The notes: generated by a model from the sequence alone, not told the origin. DNA of 64,000 nucleotides from Tolypeutes matacus (GCA_026826555.1 JAKSZT010054324.1:3290989-3354988), one strand, 5' to 3'. Positions 10,015-22,770 are shown, counted from the first letter of the stretch. Made by a program: numbers and translations.

Positions 10015-10170
10015 CACTTACATTACACTTTAAATGGCATATCCAATTAAAATTATCTTATTTGAGCTCCACAAAAGCCCTGTGGGGTAGCTATAGGTAT
10101 CCACAATTTAAAAGGGACAGAGTAAAACTCAGAAAGATAAAGTATTTGTCCACTGAATCATGGGATGATG
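10015..10170 (-). repeat. MIR SINE fossil, degraded
   Basis: Antisense MIR words: 'cacaaaagccctgtggggtag', 'ccacaatttaaaagggac' and 'aaactcagaaagataaag'. Confidence 0.5.
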
Positions 10171-10349
10171 AGAAAAGCAAATGTTTGAGATCGAGAGAAT
10201 GGAATTTATTAAAGTCCACCATTTGCTAGGCATGGGTCATTGTTTTACCCGACTAAACTTTGGCTTCCCCAGCTATATAATGGGATAGCCCAAAGGGTAA
10301 CTATAAAGATTGGAGGTAACAGGTTTCAAATAAAATACCTTGCATGATG

Positions 10350-10860
10350 GAAGAAATTATAACAGTGAGGTGGAGCTGGTGGCCACTGGTCACTTTCGGG
10401 GCAGGGAGGGGATGTGCAGTTGAAATACAGGGGCTTTATTGGGACTTGGAGGTTGTCCTGAGTGCTGTTGTGGCAACGGATGTAGGCCATTTTAAATCAG
10501 CACATACCACTCAGAACTGTATGGGAGAGAGTGTGGTCTACGATGTGAACTGTGGTCTATGGTTGATGGCAAGGCCCCAGGATGTGTAAGTCCATTGAGG
10601 GTGGTGGGCCACACTTGTGGGAGACGTTTGTGTGGGATGTGGTGGGAGGTGTGGGAGGTGGGAAACATGGGAATCCCTGTAGGTTCCGTGTAATATTTAG
10701 GTAATCTAAGCACCTCTTAAAATACATATATAACATTTTTGTAAGCAAATGCACATATATGCATACATATTTATATATCATTTTACAAATATTGGTATGT
10801 ATTGTGAAAATTTTTATTTTTACCCACAATAAAAAAATAAATTAATTAAAAAAAAAAAAA
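10350..10860 (+). mobile_element. LINE-tail-like retroposon, copy A (5' truncated)
   Basis: A 511-bp non-coding insert ends in AATAAA (10828-10833) and an A-rich tail. It is bounded by a perfect 14-bp target duplication TACCTTGCATGATG (10336-10349 and 10861-10874). The 3' half is shared with copies at 34904, 44921 and 56389, each with a different 5' start, the pattern of L1-driven retroposition. The family resembles an L1 or half-L1 (HAL1) 3' region; that identity is inferred. After the point where copies B and D end in A (about 10719), this copy has a further 125-bp extension, shared only with the copy at 44921. Confidence 0.85.
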
Positions 10861-11384
10861 TACCTTGCATGATGTAAAATAGGTACAGAGGTGACAGAGT
10901 GCCAGGGCCTGAGCCAGAAGTTCTGATTTCAAATCCAGTGTACTTTCCTCTATTCCACAAGTGCCCCACCATGTGTTTTTAACACTGCAGGCATTTGAGG
11001 TCACTGATTTCAGTAGCAAATGTGTATAACATGCCTAGGGGGACATTTTAAAGAAATAAACATCTTAAAATCACTTAGAACTCCTTTACTTTCAACTGCA
11101 TTGTTCAAAATTGCCAGGAGATTTCTTTCTTAGCCAGGACAAGATAAGCAGAAACTTTCCATTTTCCATGATTGAATAGTGTACGTGTGTGTTGGGAGGG
11201 AGGGAGAGTGAAAGTCTCTCCAAACAATCTACAACAAAAAGAGACTTAATCATCTTTCCTGAAATGAAGAGAACATGCTTTTATTTGTTCAGAAGAATCT
11301 CAGACCAAAGGAGTATATTTTTCTTAAGCTTCCAGCAAATCTTTTTGGGTCTGAATCAAAAAGAAGTGAAAATTAAAAAGAAAC

Positions 11385-11580
11385 ATTGACCTAGTAATTC
11401 CACTTCTGGGAACTGATCTAAAGGAAAAAAAATACATATATATAATTTAACATTGATTCACAAAGTATAGTATCATCAATACAATTCTGTAAATTGTGGA
11501 ATCTTTTATAAATATGAAATTTTGAAACCAAAATAAATATCCAACAAAAAGAGAATGGTTAAGCAGTCATTAAAAATTAG
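11385..11580 (+). repeat. Old L1 ORF2 3' fragment, left part of a split element
   Basis: 'gacctagtaattccacttct' and the following A-rich text to 'gtcattaaaaatta' are a decayed L1 ORF2 C-terminal region. The element resumes at about 13019. No open frame remains. Confidence 0.65.
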
Positions 11581-11587
11581 GCTTAAG

Positions 11588-13018
11588 ACAGAGAACTACA
11601 AGTGTTAGAGAGGATGTGTAGAGATAGGAACACTTATTCACTGTTGGTGAGAACATAGAATGGTACAGCTACTGTGGAGGACTGTTTGGCAGTTCCTAAA
11701 GAAACTGAATATAGATTTTCCACGTGACCCAGCAATAACACTACTGGGTATAAACCCAGAAGAACTGAGAACAGTGATGTGAATAGACATCTGCACATCA
11801 ATGTTCATAGCAGCATTATTCATGTTTGCCAAAAGATGGAAACAACCCAGGTGTCCCTCAACCAATGAATAGATAAACAAACTGTGGAGTATACACACGG
11901 TGGAATACTATGCAGCTGGAAGAAGAAATGAAGTCATAAAGCATATGACAACATGGATGAACCTGGAGAACATAATGTTGAGTGAAGCAAGCCAGACATG
12001 AAAGGACAAATACTGTATGATTGTACTACTATTAATTAAATATATTATGTAATCTCATGGAGTTAATAAGTTGAATATGGGTCACCAGAAAAGAGAATGA
12101 AGTTAGAGAATGGAAAGTTGAGGGTTAATTTGTGCAGAATTTGTAAAAAAGATGTGTGTTAATCTTTGGAAATGAAAGAAAAGGTGAAAGCACAACATAA
12201 TGTTTGTAATTAGCAGTACTATTATATAGTTATGACAGTGGTTTAAAGAGAAAGTTTAAGGTCATGTATATTACTAAAAGGAAAGCTGAAAAATATAGCA
12301 TGGGAATGTATAACATGGTAATACCATATGTGAAATATGAATATGGGTAAAATTGCATGTGTAAGACCATTTTTCTTTGAAACTGAACAAATGTATGTTA
12401 ATACTACAAGATGTTAATATCAGACCAAAAAGAAAACTCCTATGCTAAGTGAAAGAAACCAGACACAAAATACTACGTATTGTATGATTCCATTTGTATA
12501 AAATGTAAATATAAATCAATTTATAAAGATGAAATTAGCTAAGTGGTTATGTAGGGCTGGGGAAGGATAGAGGGATTGAGAGATGACTGCTAAGGGGTAT
12601 GAGGTTTTTCTTTTAGGTAATGAAATTGTTCTAAAATCTTTTGTGGTGATGAATGCACAACATTGTAATTATACTAAAAGCCATTATTATACACTTTCGA
12701 TGGGTTGTATGGTATGTGAATATATTTCAATAAAACTGCTTAAAAATAAATAAATAAATGTGTTAGAATAGCCAGAAATAACAGCTATGTACAGCAGGGG
12801 ACACATAGAGAGATGAGAGGTGAAGAATTTTCTTGTTTGTCTGTTTTTTTTGCTTATTATTATTATTATTATTGAAATAATGAAAATGCTCTAATAATGA
12901 TTGAAGTGATGAATGCACAATTATGTGATTATACCAAATACCACTGATTGTACACTTTGGATGAATTGTATGTTTTATTAATATGTGTCAACAAAATTGA
13001 TTTGTTTAAAATATATAT
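11588..13018 (+). repeat. Younger L1 3' pieces nested in the old L1
   Basis: 11588-12420 reads through the L1 ORF2 C-terminus ('tggaatactatgcagc', 'acatggatgaacctgga') into 3'UTR. About 12421-12755 is a second L1 3' end, starting again at the homologous 'agtgaaagaaaccagacac' and ending 'tttcaataaaactgc' plus A-rich tail. About 12850-13018 is a third tail ('ttgtacactttggatgaatt'). A 7-bp GCTTAAG at 11581-11587 and 13019-13025 may be the target duplication. All pieces are dead. Confidence 0.7.
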
Positions 13019-13275
13019 GCTTAAGCAATAGTTAAAACAAAATGATTAACACATGCTGTAATAGTAGTTAGGGAAAAAACAGAAACAAAATTACAGATAC
13101 AATTTAAACTCAATTTTGTTATTTTAAGAAGCCTAAATAAATTAATGGGAAATGGTATAAAATGTTATAGTGGTAGGATTATGAATAATTTTCATCTTTC
13201 TAATTTTCTGTTTTCCAGCTTTATAAAATGAGCATATATGCATATTATAATAAAAAAGAAATAAATAATGATGAA
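13019..13275 (+). repeat. Old L1 3'UTR fragment, right part of split element
   Basis: 'taggattatgaataattttc' and 'ccagctttataaaatgagca', ending in an A-rich tail, resemble old mammalian L1 3' ends and continue the fragment at 11385. Confidence 0.5.
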
Positions 13276-14729
13276 GTTATGAGCATTAGGGAAAAAAAGA
13301 GTTAGTTTGGAAGCATACATAGAAACTTTGTGTGGAGAATCTGCTACTGCAAATAAAATAGTAAGGCAGGGGAAAGAATAACTTGATTGTTACACAATTG
13401 TAAAGCCCTTAAGACCAAACTCTTCTCAAGCGCATCAATTTCACATTGATTTCATCTTGACATGTAACATGCCCCTCAGTTCTACAATAAAAGAAACCAT
13501 GAAATAGCAATGGTTACTTCCAGAGTACACATATACAGGAAGAGAGCTATGTTGATTGAAGATTAATTTCTTAGAAGGATGGTTCATCATTGATATCCTG
13601 TCTTTTGTGTGATAAAGGTCTTGTGACCTTAATGATTATTAAAGGAATCTGCTTTGAGTTGGCTCTGAGTTTCTAGAGAATATGAGTTATTCTGAAGTAA
13701 AGGGATCTAGGAAGCTCTGGTCTGACGATATTATTACGGAGTATCACAGAGTGAAGGATTATTTGATGGTTTGAAATGCCATTGAGAGTTTCCATTTTTA
13801 TGAAATGTGATGATATCAGATTCTAACTATAGGAAAATCTTGCTGGGTGACCCAGCGGCTTAGACTTCATTCCATGAAATATCTGCTCTTCCACCTTTTC
13901 CTACCTTCTCACACAATTGCCAGGCAAAATTTCAATAGCACATAGCCTTAGGGGGCAATTAAAGAGATTATTAATCAAATGATTCTAAAAGGCTCCATCT
14001 AGAGGAGACATGTAAATATTTCTGAGCTGAAGATTCAGGTTTTTTACAAGTGTAGATTCATAGCAATGGAAACATGAGGACCACCATGACAAGCACTGGA
14101 TTAAAGCCACTTTGTGATCAAACTGATAAAGGCAATTAATTGGTCCAAAATATCTAACCCCCGCCATGCTTGTGTAGAAGACAGCTTTGGTCAGTCACAA
14201 CTACTCCACTTTCTGACAAGTACTTCCCCACCGAGAAAGATCATTTCTATTATATAATAGATGAACTTAACTTCTACAAGGTCTGCACAGTTTATTGTAT
14301 CAAACGTGGACAACCAACCAAAGTTGAGTCAACCACATATTCTAGCCTATGAATTTGGAAATGAGATTCAAAGGAACCAGTCAGTAGCTAAAGTGCATAG
14401 ACCTGGAGACTGTGGATATGATCATCCTCCGCCATGTGCATGAAGAACATAAAAAAGCTGATCTGAAGTAAATGTGCAGGGAAGAGATGTACTGGGGTTT
14501 GAGAAAGCCCAATCAGAAGACCCTCTTCCATGCCCAAATCCTGAACCAATTGAGACACAAGATATACACTGAGATCAAAATATTCCCTTTATTTTTTTTT
14601 ATAAAGTTGTTGGAGATTACAGCTTTTGTTGTGTGGCAAAGTTATCTTCCTAGCACTTACCTCCAGACTAGATAGACCATCCCTCCACCACCTCAATTGC
14701 AGTCTGGCTTTCCCTGCAGATGCTTTCTA
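13276..14729. other. Intergenic stretch with no recognised feature
   Basis: No gene, clear repeat or long open frame is recognised; the sequence is AT-rich. Confidence 0.5.
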
Positions 14730-14837
14730 CTTTAAAACACCAAATACTATTATTGTACACATTGAATGAATTGTATGCTTTGTTAATATGTACCAATAAA
14801 ATAGATTTGTTTAAAAAAAATAAAATAAAATAAAACA
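14730..14837 (+). repeat. L1 3'-terminal fragment with A-rich tail
   Basis: 'ttgtacacattgaatgaatt' and 'ttaatatgtaccaataaaat', then an A/T tail, match the tail at 12930-13010 almost word for word, so both belong to one L1 family. Confidence 0.7.
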
Positions 14838-16057
14838 CAAGTAAAACGAACAAAGCAGAATGTTTGCTCTCTGCAAATATACAGATCCCAAAAAGAAGGA
14901 AAAGCAAAAAGAAGCTCATCCAGACATGTCCAGCTAATTCTTCCAAACCCACCAATTAGATAAGTACCCCTCCCCCCAGGAAGGAACAAGAGGGTGGAAA
15001 GTAGCCAGGAGTTATGCTAACAGAGGTCTGTCCAAAGGAGAATATGCTGAGTGGGGGAAATGTGTTTTTCCCTAACACACTGCTGGTTGGAATAAGAGCA
15101 ATGGACCGGGTTCCAGCTGGGTTGCCCTTGGATTCCAGGAGACAAACTAGTATCCTTTTCATAAACTTCCCTTTGGCTTAGATTAGTTTTCAGTTGGTTT
15201 CTATTTCCTATTATCAAAATCATCCAAAAGCAATTGTGTGCCTATAATTACCACAGTGGAATACTGAAGGGCAATATCAATGCTAGCCTAGGCACAGAGT
15301 TACTCTCCAGCCTTTGTTTTCATTTTAAAGGTGAAAAAATAAGATGTACATAGGTAACATGTATATGGCTCCAACAGCACGCACTTTGGGCTTTTACTAG
15401 CACCATCATTTGAAAGATAGAAGTAATGTTGACTCTCAGAAACACTCCCTTACTTATAGTCCATTAGTTGTATTACATTGGACAGCAGCAGGAAAGAATT
15501 GATGAGCCCAGGGTGCAAGAGTCCTCAGTATCAGCAAGCTGCAGTGTGAGAGCACATCAGAGCTCCAATGGGGCCATGCAAAGGATACTGCTAACCACCC
15601 CAATAACCCCTTCAGGATTGGAGGTATTTATCCTCAGTTGCTGGAAGCACTGACAGCTGACGGCTCACAGATGAGTCCCTTCCCTGAGATTTTTCCTCCT
15701 TGAAAGAAATCTGCTACCCTACATTATGCTCCTTCATCAGGAGAAGGATGGGACAGCTAATATTTAGTGACAATTTATACAGGGGTACAAATACCTGGTC
15801 CTTTGCCTCTTTTAGGGTATATCTTAAGGATCATTCAGGCTTCAGAGCTCCCTGTGGAATACACTGAGACCACTTCTGGGACTACATCACAGTTCAACCT
15901 CTCCCTTTGCCTCATCCTACTTCCCTCACTCATTACAGATTTGTTCCCAAGACCACTCCCCAGTAAATCTCCTGAAAGCAAATCTCTGCCTCAGAGTCTG
16001 CCGTCTGGGGGACTTAATCTATGATGGTTCAGATGTCAGAAATAAATGACATCTAGA
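14838..16057. other. Intergenic stretch with no recognised feature
   Basis: Unique-looking sequence; small open frames (up to 85 codons) only. Confidence 0.5.
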
Positions 16058-16255
16058 AAAGGCCAACAGAACTTTCTGCAATGATGAAAATGTTTTATAG
16101 CTGTGCTATCCAATATAGTAGCCGCTAATAACCACATGTGGCTACTGAGCACTTGAATGTGTCTAGTGTGACTGAGGAACCGAATTTTTTATTTTATTTC
16201 ATTGAAATTTAAATAGCCACATCCGGCTAGTGGCTACCACATTGGGCAGTACAAA
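16058..16255. repeat. hAT-type DNA transposon fossil (MER/Charlie group)
   Basis: 'gaactttctgcaatgatgaa', 'ctgtgctatccaatatagta', 'ccacatgtggctactgagca' and the inverted end 'ggctagtggctaccacattg' are typical of a short non-autonomous hAT element. The subfamily is not assigned. Confidence 0.75.
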
Positions 16256-16374
16256 TTCAGGATGTCAGGACAAGAACTAAAAATTCAGTGGAACAGAAGT
16301 CATGAAAGGTAGGAAAGGTATGAGCACAAAAGAGCACAAAGACCCAGGGTTTTGAGGACAGATAATAATAAGCA

Positions 16375-16505
16375 TAATAATAACAACTACTGAGTACCTA
16401 TACTATGTAATATTATCCCCATTTTTCAGATGAGGAAAATGAGTCTCAGAACTTGCCCAAAGTCAGACAGATAATAAATTGGAAAGCCAGAAACAGAAAC
16501 TGATG
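16375..16505 (-). repeat. MIR SINE fossil
   Basis: Antisense words 'tattatccccatttttcag', 'atgaggaaaatgagtctcag' and 'aacttgcccaaagtcagaca' are clear. Confidence 0.75.
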
Positions 16506-17315
16506 CTAGTTTATGTTCTTTCTAAAGTACTCAAAATGGTGTATATGAAAGCAAAATTATGCAGCCAAGTCCAATTGTGAGCAGCAAATATCTACCTTCT
16601 CATCTCATAATTCTGACTAGGTAATTATAGACATATACAGAAGGCAACTGAGGTCATTTAGTGAATCCTACAGCCACTATCTGTTGCACACAAACATGTG
16701 CTGGGTATCTGATGCTGCAGATACTGAGATGAGTAAGAGATGTAATTGTAAGTGATGATAAAGTGTGCCTAGGACTGAGCCTTTCCTGCTGACTGTCCCC
16801 AGTGTGGAGTCCCAAGGCATTAGTCATTGCTGAAAGGATGCAACAGGCAAGTGCAAACATGGCTAAGGCTGTGGTTACAAATTCCCATTCTATTACTTAC
16901 CCTGTGGGAACTGGCCACCCCTTTGCACAAGTGTCACCACTGAGGAGGGAGAAGCCAGGTGTCCACAGGAGCAGCTCCAGGGGGCACCACTCACATTATT
17001 TTCGCAATGTGCAATGAGTGGCTCTGCCTAAAGCCAGTGTGTTCCTGCACCTCTCTTCATGCATCCCTACGACTCACTCTGGTTCTTGTTTGACTTTTAA
17101 AGGAGTGGGGGAGGGGGGATTCCTGACCCTATCTCAACAAATTAGCAGTAGAGAAGATGTGATCAAAATAGAAATGCCGTTTGAGCTTGGCACAACGCAA
17201 AAAGAGACAGTCAAGTCAGAGGTTTTAACTGCTTTACTTCCCCCAAAGAAAGCTTCAGCGCTTCAGCCGGTAGTATTGTGGCTCTGAGCTCCCCCTGCAG
17301 GTGATTCTTGGTCAT
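16506..17315. other. Intergenic stretch; one CTCF-like motif, otherwise no feature
   Basis: Apart from the motif at 16974-16989, nothing recognisable is present; open frames are short. Confidence 0.5.
16974..16989 (+). promoter_or_regulatory. Candidate CTCF motif
   Basis: GCTCCAGGGGGCACCA matches 14 of 16 positions of the CTCF core (CCASYAGRKGGCRSYR), in forward orientation. Occupancy is unknown. Confidence 0.35.
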
Positions 17316-17868
17316 TGTATTAGTCAGGGTTCTCCAAAGAAACAGAACCAGAACTGAGAGGATATATATGTACGTATGAGCATGTATATGTATGAATATG
17401 CATATGTGTGTATGTGTATCCATATGCATATAAATATGTATATGTATGTACATGTATACATATGTAAGTAAATATTAAAAGATTTATTATACGAATTAGC
17501 AACCATGGGAATCAGCAAGTCCAAATCATGTAGAGCAGCTGCAAGTTGAGAACTCTGAAGAAGTTTTCATTGAATTCCCCAGGAGATGCTGTCTGGCTGA
17601 AGTAGAAATAGAAATGCTTCTTTCTGACCACTAAAATTATCATTTCTACCTTGAAGTTGAAGGTATTCAACTGATTGGTTGGATTCAGATTGCTGAAGGC
17701 AATCTTCTTTGTTGATTGTAGATGCAATCAGGAGTAGATGCAATCAACTGACTACTGATTTAAATCCACAAAATACTCTTACAGTCACAATCATGCCAGT
17801 GCTTGCTTGGCCAAACAACTGGACAAAATAATCTGGCCAAGTTGACATATGACATATGTGTCACCACA
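17316..17868 (-). repeat. MLT2-like ERVL solo LTR
   Basis: In plus-strand view it begins TGTATTAGTCAGGGTTCTCC and 'aaagaaacagaaccag', then an AT-rich stretch, 'agatttattatacgaatt', 'ctactgatttaaatcc' and near the end 'ggccaagttgacatatgaca'. This is the reverse of a typical MLT2-type LTR. No internal retroviral sequence adjoins it. Confidence 0.7.
17361..17466. repeat. Imperfect (TATG)n/(ATGTATA)n satellite inside the LTR
   Basis: About 100 bp of alternating purine-pyrimidine TATG/TATA units sits where MLT2-like LTRs normally carry a short TATATA tract, so it is a local expansion. Confidence 0.75.
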
Positions 17869-18220
17869 TCACAGTCACCTACACTAACACTAGTCTGGAG
17901 CATCAAGAAGTTCACAGCCATGTGAAGAATAACAAATTATCACTCTGCTATGATAGCTTTTATAGGAGAAAGATGTACAGATGTTAGCTAGAACTTAAAG
18001 GAAGAACTAGTCAATTTCCCAGGTGCCTTCTCTTATACCCGTGTTTTCAGAAAGCTGACAAAGAGTTAGACATGAGCACCATTGAACAATGGTTTAATCT
18101 ACATGTATAGCTCATGGCATGTTTGTGAGTTGCTTCCGCAGTCAATCCTAATGCAGGGACCCTCTGACAGGGAACCAATTGATTGATGACTGTTTTTGTT
18201 CTGACCCAATCTACATCATC

Positions 18221-18628
18221 TGTTATGGGTTGAATTGTGTCACCCAAAAAGATATCTTGAAGTCCTAACCCTTAGTACCTGTGAGCATGACCTTATTTGA
18301 AATAGGGTCATTGCAGAAGGAATTAGTTAAGAAAAAATGAGCTCAAAATGGAGTAGAGGGGCTCTTAATCTACTATGACTGGTGTCCTTATAAGAAAGGA
18401 GAAGAGACACAGAAAACTGAGAGGGAATGCCATGTGACAGCAGACAAAGAGATTGAAGTGCTACAGCTGCAAAGCAAAGAATGCCAAGGAATTGTCAGCA
18501 GAATCTAGAAGAGGCAAGGAAAGACTCTCCCCTACAGGTTTTAGAGGAAGCATGACCCTCCTGGCACCTTGATTTTTAAGCCACTTAGTTGTGGCACTTT
18601 GGTATGGCAGCCCTAGGAAACTAAGACA
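18221..18628 (+). repeat. MLT1-type MaLR solo LTR
   Basis: It starts TGTTATGGGTTGAATTGTGT and includes 'gaagtcctaacccttagtac', 'gaccttatttgaaatagggt' and 'gactggtgtccttataagaa', ending 'gcagccctaggaaactaaga' plus CA. It is full length with no adjoining internal region. Confidence 0.85.
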
Positions 18629-19416
18629 CCATTCATCAACCAAAGGAAGGGGAATCAGGAGATGTAGGCTTCAGTTCTGGTATACTTGTTAATTATGTAA
18701 CATTGGGCAAATTGCTTCACCTCAGGGCCTCAGGTCCCCTACTACTGAGAAAAAGTAGAGACTAGATGCTCTGAACCCAACTCCACTCCCAGTTCTGGCA
18801 CTCAACCATGACATAATTTTCAGGATCTAGACTCAGGTTTCCATGCCATATCCAGTTCTATGCTGGTGGCCTGTATTCTTCTTGTTTCCAGCAGGATTAA
18901 GGAAACATACAAAGGAAGGATGACTGAAAAGCTGCTGCAAACCTGCCGCCCAAAGCCACTAATCACAGCCCTAAGCAATTCCAAAGCTGTCCTGGGCATC
19001 TGATGCCAGTGCTAAACTTTCCACATCATCTTGTGCTGCAGTTCATAAGGAAAGACGGTATGGGCTCCTAAGGTCAGAAAAGGTTCCATTCATCACTGTA
19101 TTTTCAGTTCCTAGCATGCCTGGTGTCTAGTAGATGCTCACTGTATATTAGTCCTCTTCCCCCATGTAGTAGTACATGGAGAAGTTGTGCTTATTATGTG
19201 CCAGTCATAGTTCTAGGGGCTGAGGTTAAAGAGATAAATAAGACATGGCTGGTCTTTTGCTCTTTGTTAACTTACAAACAGGGCACACCCAATAATTCAG
19301 AGGATTGAATTGCTGACTGAGCTTTTCAACAGGATCAGATTCAGGACAACAAGCAAGTTCTGAAAAGAAGCATCCAGTCAACTGAATCCAAAAAGCTTAT
19401 CTGAAATATTTCCACA
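18629..19416. other. Intergenic stretch with weak MIR and L2 traces
   Basis: Weak MIR words lie at 18660-18790 ('acattgggcaaattgcttca') and an L2-tail-like piece at 19080-19148 ('cctagcatgcctggtgtcta'). No gene is seen. Confidence 0.4.
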
Positions 19417-19666
19417 TGTTTTAGTTTCCTAGGCTGCTCAAAGCAAATACCATGATGTGGTTTGACTTAATAGGAATTTATTAGCTTACAGTTTTGAGGC
19501 TGAGAAAATATCCAAATTGAGTCATCATTTAGGCTATGCTTTCTTCCTGAAGATCCACTGTTGGCCATCCTTGACTCCTCTATGACATGGCAAGGCACGT
19601 GGCAGTGTCTGCTGGTCACTCCCTTCTCTTCCAGGTTTCACTGAGTTTAGCTTCTTGCTTCCATAG

Positions 19667-19720
<54 letters not shown>

Positions 19721-19895
19721 TTCATTCCATTTTTAAAGGATTCCAGAAAGAGTATTAAGACACATCCTTAATGAGGTGGGTCACACATTAACTGAAGTAG
19801 TTCACCAAAAGGTCCTACTTACAATGGGTTTACACCCACAGAAATGGATTAAATTTAAGAATATGTTTTTCTGGGGTACATGCAGCTTCAAACCA
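19417..19895 (-). repeat. Xenarthran MaLR-type LTR with internal TC expansion
   Basis: In plus view it starts TGTTTTAGTTTCCTAGGCTG, runs through 'aatttattagcttacagttt' and ends '..atgcagcttcaaacca'. A second copy in the same orientation lies at 51893, and a 3' fragment in the other orientation at 52321. It is a solo LTR. The group name is from general resemblance to MaLR LTRs. Confidence 0.7.
19669..19717. repeat. (TC)n microsatellite, about 49 bp, inside the LTR
   Basis: Uninterrupted TC dinucleotides; the sister LTR at 51893 has only 'ttctctctctg' at the same place (52139-52149). Confidence 0.95.
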
Positions 19896-21824
19896 TGATA
19901 CCATAGGATAGAAATCAAGCATATATCTTAGATTCTTAACCATACCTGTGTGCCCTGATTTACTACACTCATTATTTCATGCTCATTTATTTCTTCCTAT
20001 CCTTACACCCAGCTCTGCTTCTTTCTGAGCAACAAAGTCCAGGATGAAGCCTGTTTTCTCAGACCAAGGGACACACAAAAATGCACAGGTATAAATAGGG
20101 CTTGAACTGATCTCCTTCATTAGCCTCCTTCTTTCACCAGCTGGGCCACACACTGCAGATGTGTCAAAATGGATTTGCTTTCTATTGTTGACACAGCTTT
20201 ATTGTATGTTCTTTCATATAACCTAGAATTGTCCTTCCAAAATGTAGGCACACAAGCACTAAAATGGACAACTTCTGTATTTCCTGACTTTGTGAGTGTG
20301 TCTACATAAGCATCATGGAGGTTATGGAGTTTTGATGGGTTTTTTTTTTTTTTTCTTTAGCACTTTGGTCTATAAGTCATGCTATTTATATTTATTTGTC
20401 TCTAATTGTCCAAAAGATACTGTCCTTGTCACTGGAAAATAAGGATGACTGGTCATACAATGGCAGAAAAACAGGTAATCACAAGTGTTCAGGAAACAAA
20501 AACAAGCAACAAGTTGAATGTACTGGAAGCAAGCATAACAGATAGATGGCAGTGAGCACGGACCATTGCTTCAGCAATGCAGTCGGTGCCTCTGTGCATA
20601 AATGTTCTGCAGGCTTCCAGAGGAGGAGCTGGAAATAAGTTTATACCTGAGGCAAAATAGACTGTCAAGTCAACTTGAGACCCCACAGAAGAAAGAGAGA
20701 GCAAGGAGGTGGAAGTGATTGGCAGGGGCTAACTGGCATTTGCTGCATCACATCCCACAAATGTGTTCCTCAAAGAACACAGATCTCCTGACCAAGAGCC
20801 AGCGTGAAGGCCTTTCTGGTTCACCTCTGCCCAGTGCCCCCCACGCCCTACACTAAATGAAGGGATCACTTATGAAAGAGAAGTGCTAAGATTGAGGGTT
20901 CAGTGATACATGGGCCACACGAAGGCAGTGGTCCTTGTTCTCTCGTCATTACTTCACCTACCAGAGGGGTGAACAGAGTCCCCCCACTACCGCCAACTTG
21001 CAGCTGCCAAAATTAAACTTGTTTGAAGCTGGAACAACTTTGATGTTTTCTTAACACAGGCAGGCACTTCATTAAAGCACAATGGAGTGTACCAGCTATG
21101 TTTTCCCTGGGGTGAGCTGGATGAGATCCAACGACACACAGGCAAAATTATACAGGCAGGGAAGTAAACCTCATTATCTTCCTAAGACAAAATTTTACCT
21201 GCTTTAGTTAATTGTTATGTTTGTGCAGGGAGGGAGTCAATTCATCAAAGACAAAGTTTTGAGAGAACTATGATTGGGTCAAGAGTCTGTGGACAACTAC
21301 CCATGTTAGAGGCATATACTCTGACAGAAGGAACAAGAGCAATACCTAGATATAGTGACCGAATAGGTCGCAGATGCCTTTGGAGCTACAATCTGACCTA
21401 TTAGATTTAGGATCATTTGACCTTAAACTTTGTTAAAATTGAGGGACAGCAGTCAGGGGAGTGCTTCGCAAGCATTGACATACTTCCCAGGCTTCATACA
21501 GTGTCTGTAGGAAAAGTTGAGACCCTTCAAAAACATGTTGGTTCATGCCACAATTGTCAGTTCATTTGTTCATTTTTATTCATCTATTAATTCTTTCAAC
21601 ACGTATTTATTTTCTGTCAATCCCTGCGCTAGGCTCTAGGGATAAATAAGACAAGCATGGTTCTTCTTCTTTTCTAGAGTAATCAGTTAAACAAGTAATA
21701 AAATGGTTTTTTGGGTTTTGTGTGTTTTTTGGTTTTTTTTTAATGAAAGAGTATATGCACATATAAAGATGGAGACCTAGCCTGTTCAGAGAATCATGAA
21801 CACCTCCCCAAGGAAGGGTTTCAG
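19896..21824. other. Intergenic stretch with no firm feature
   Basis: A T run lies at 20340-20355. An ancient-repeat-like piece ('ttcaacacgtatttatttt', 'gctctagggataaataaga') lies near 21590-21650. No gene is seen. Confidence 0.45.
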
Positions 21825-22240
21825 CCAGCATACTCTGTGTTATGCTGTGATAACTAATAACCCAAACCTCAAGGACTTAAAGCAACAAAAGTTTATTTCT
21901 TCCCAACCCTACTTGTCAATTGTGGGTTGACAGGGACCTCTGCTAATCATGATTACTCAAGAACCTGGGCCTAAGGAATAGCTCTCAACTCCAATGCTAC
22001 CAAATCTAAGTCAGAAGGATAGAAGAAAGGCACTGCCATTCAAATACTCCACCCGAAGGCTGCACACATTTCATTGGCCAGGACTAATCATGCAACCCCA
22101 CCCAAGTAAGGAGTGAGGAAGTGCAGTCCTCCCACTCCGCCCATGTGCACAGCAATGACTTGCACAGCAGCTAATGACTATGCTACACATGAAGGCAGGA
22201 TACCTCTGAGCCCCATGAACTGGAAGGGGACATCAGGGGC
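21825..22240 (-). repeat. Unassigned eutherian interspersed repeat (LTR-like)
   Basis: 'gctgtgataactaataaccc', 'cttaaagcaacaaaagttta' and 'tttcattggccaggactaat' have the texture of an antisense LTR fossil. The family is not named with confidence. Confidence 0.35.
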
Positions 22241-22639
22241 CTACGGAAAAGAATTCCAGCCCAAGGCAATTACATGTGCAAAGACCATCTAATTTCTCCT
22301 CTTCCACAGACACAGCTATGTGCATGTCTGCCTCCAGACCAGTCTTCAAGTTCCCAAGTCCATAGTTCTTAGCACAGTGTTTGGCACAAAGCAGGTGCTC
22401 AAGTCATGCTTGGAAATAAGGAAAACAAAATTGCTTTCTGGATAGGATATAATGGATCGGATCAGGAATATGAAAGTTTCCTGGTAGAGCCCTAACTACC
22501 TCCGGCCAGAGCTTGCACACTTTCCTGATCTGCCTCTGTCCCACTCCCTTTCAAATAGAATGGACCCTGTCTTCCCTTTCTCACCATCTATAAACTGGAC
22601 AGTCGCTGCATAGGACCTGTAACACCTTTTTGCCCTCAT

Positions 22640-22770
22640 ATGTTTGTCCATCTAATCCTACTAGACTTTAAGGGCAGGGTCTCCTCTTATTTGTCTTTGT
22701 ATCAAGGTATAGCCTGGTACCTGGCACATGGTAAGTCATTCAATAAATGTCTATTGAGTAAAAGAACCTG
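22640..22770 (+). repeat. L2 LINE 3'-end fossil
   Basis: 'ctagactttaagggcagggt', 'cctggcacatggtaagtcat' and 'tcaataaatgtctattgag' form the diagnostic L2 terminus. Confidence 0.75.
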
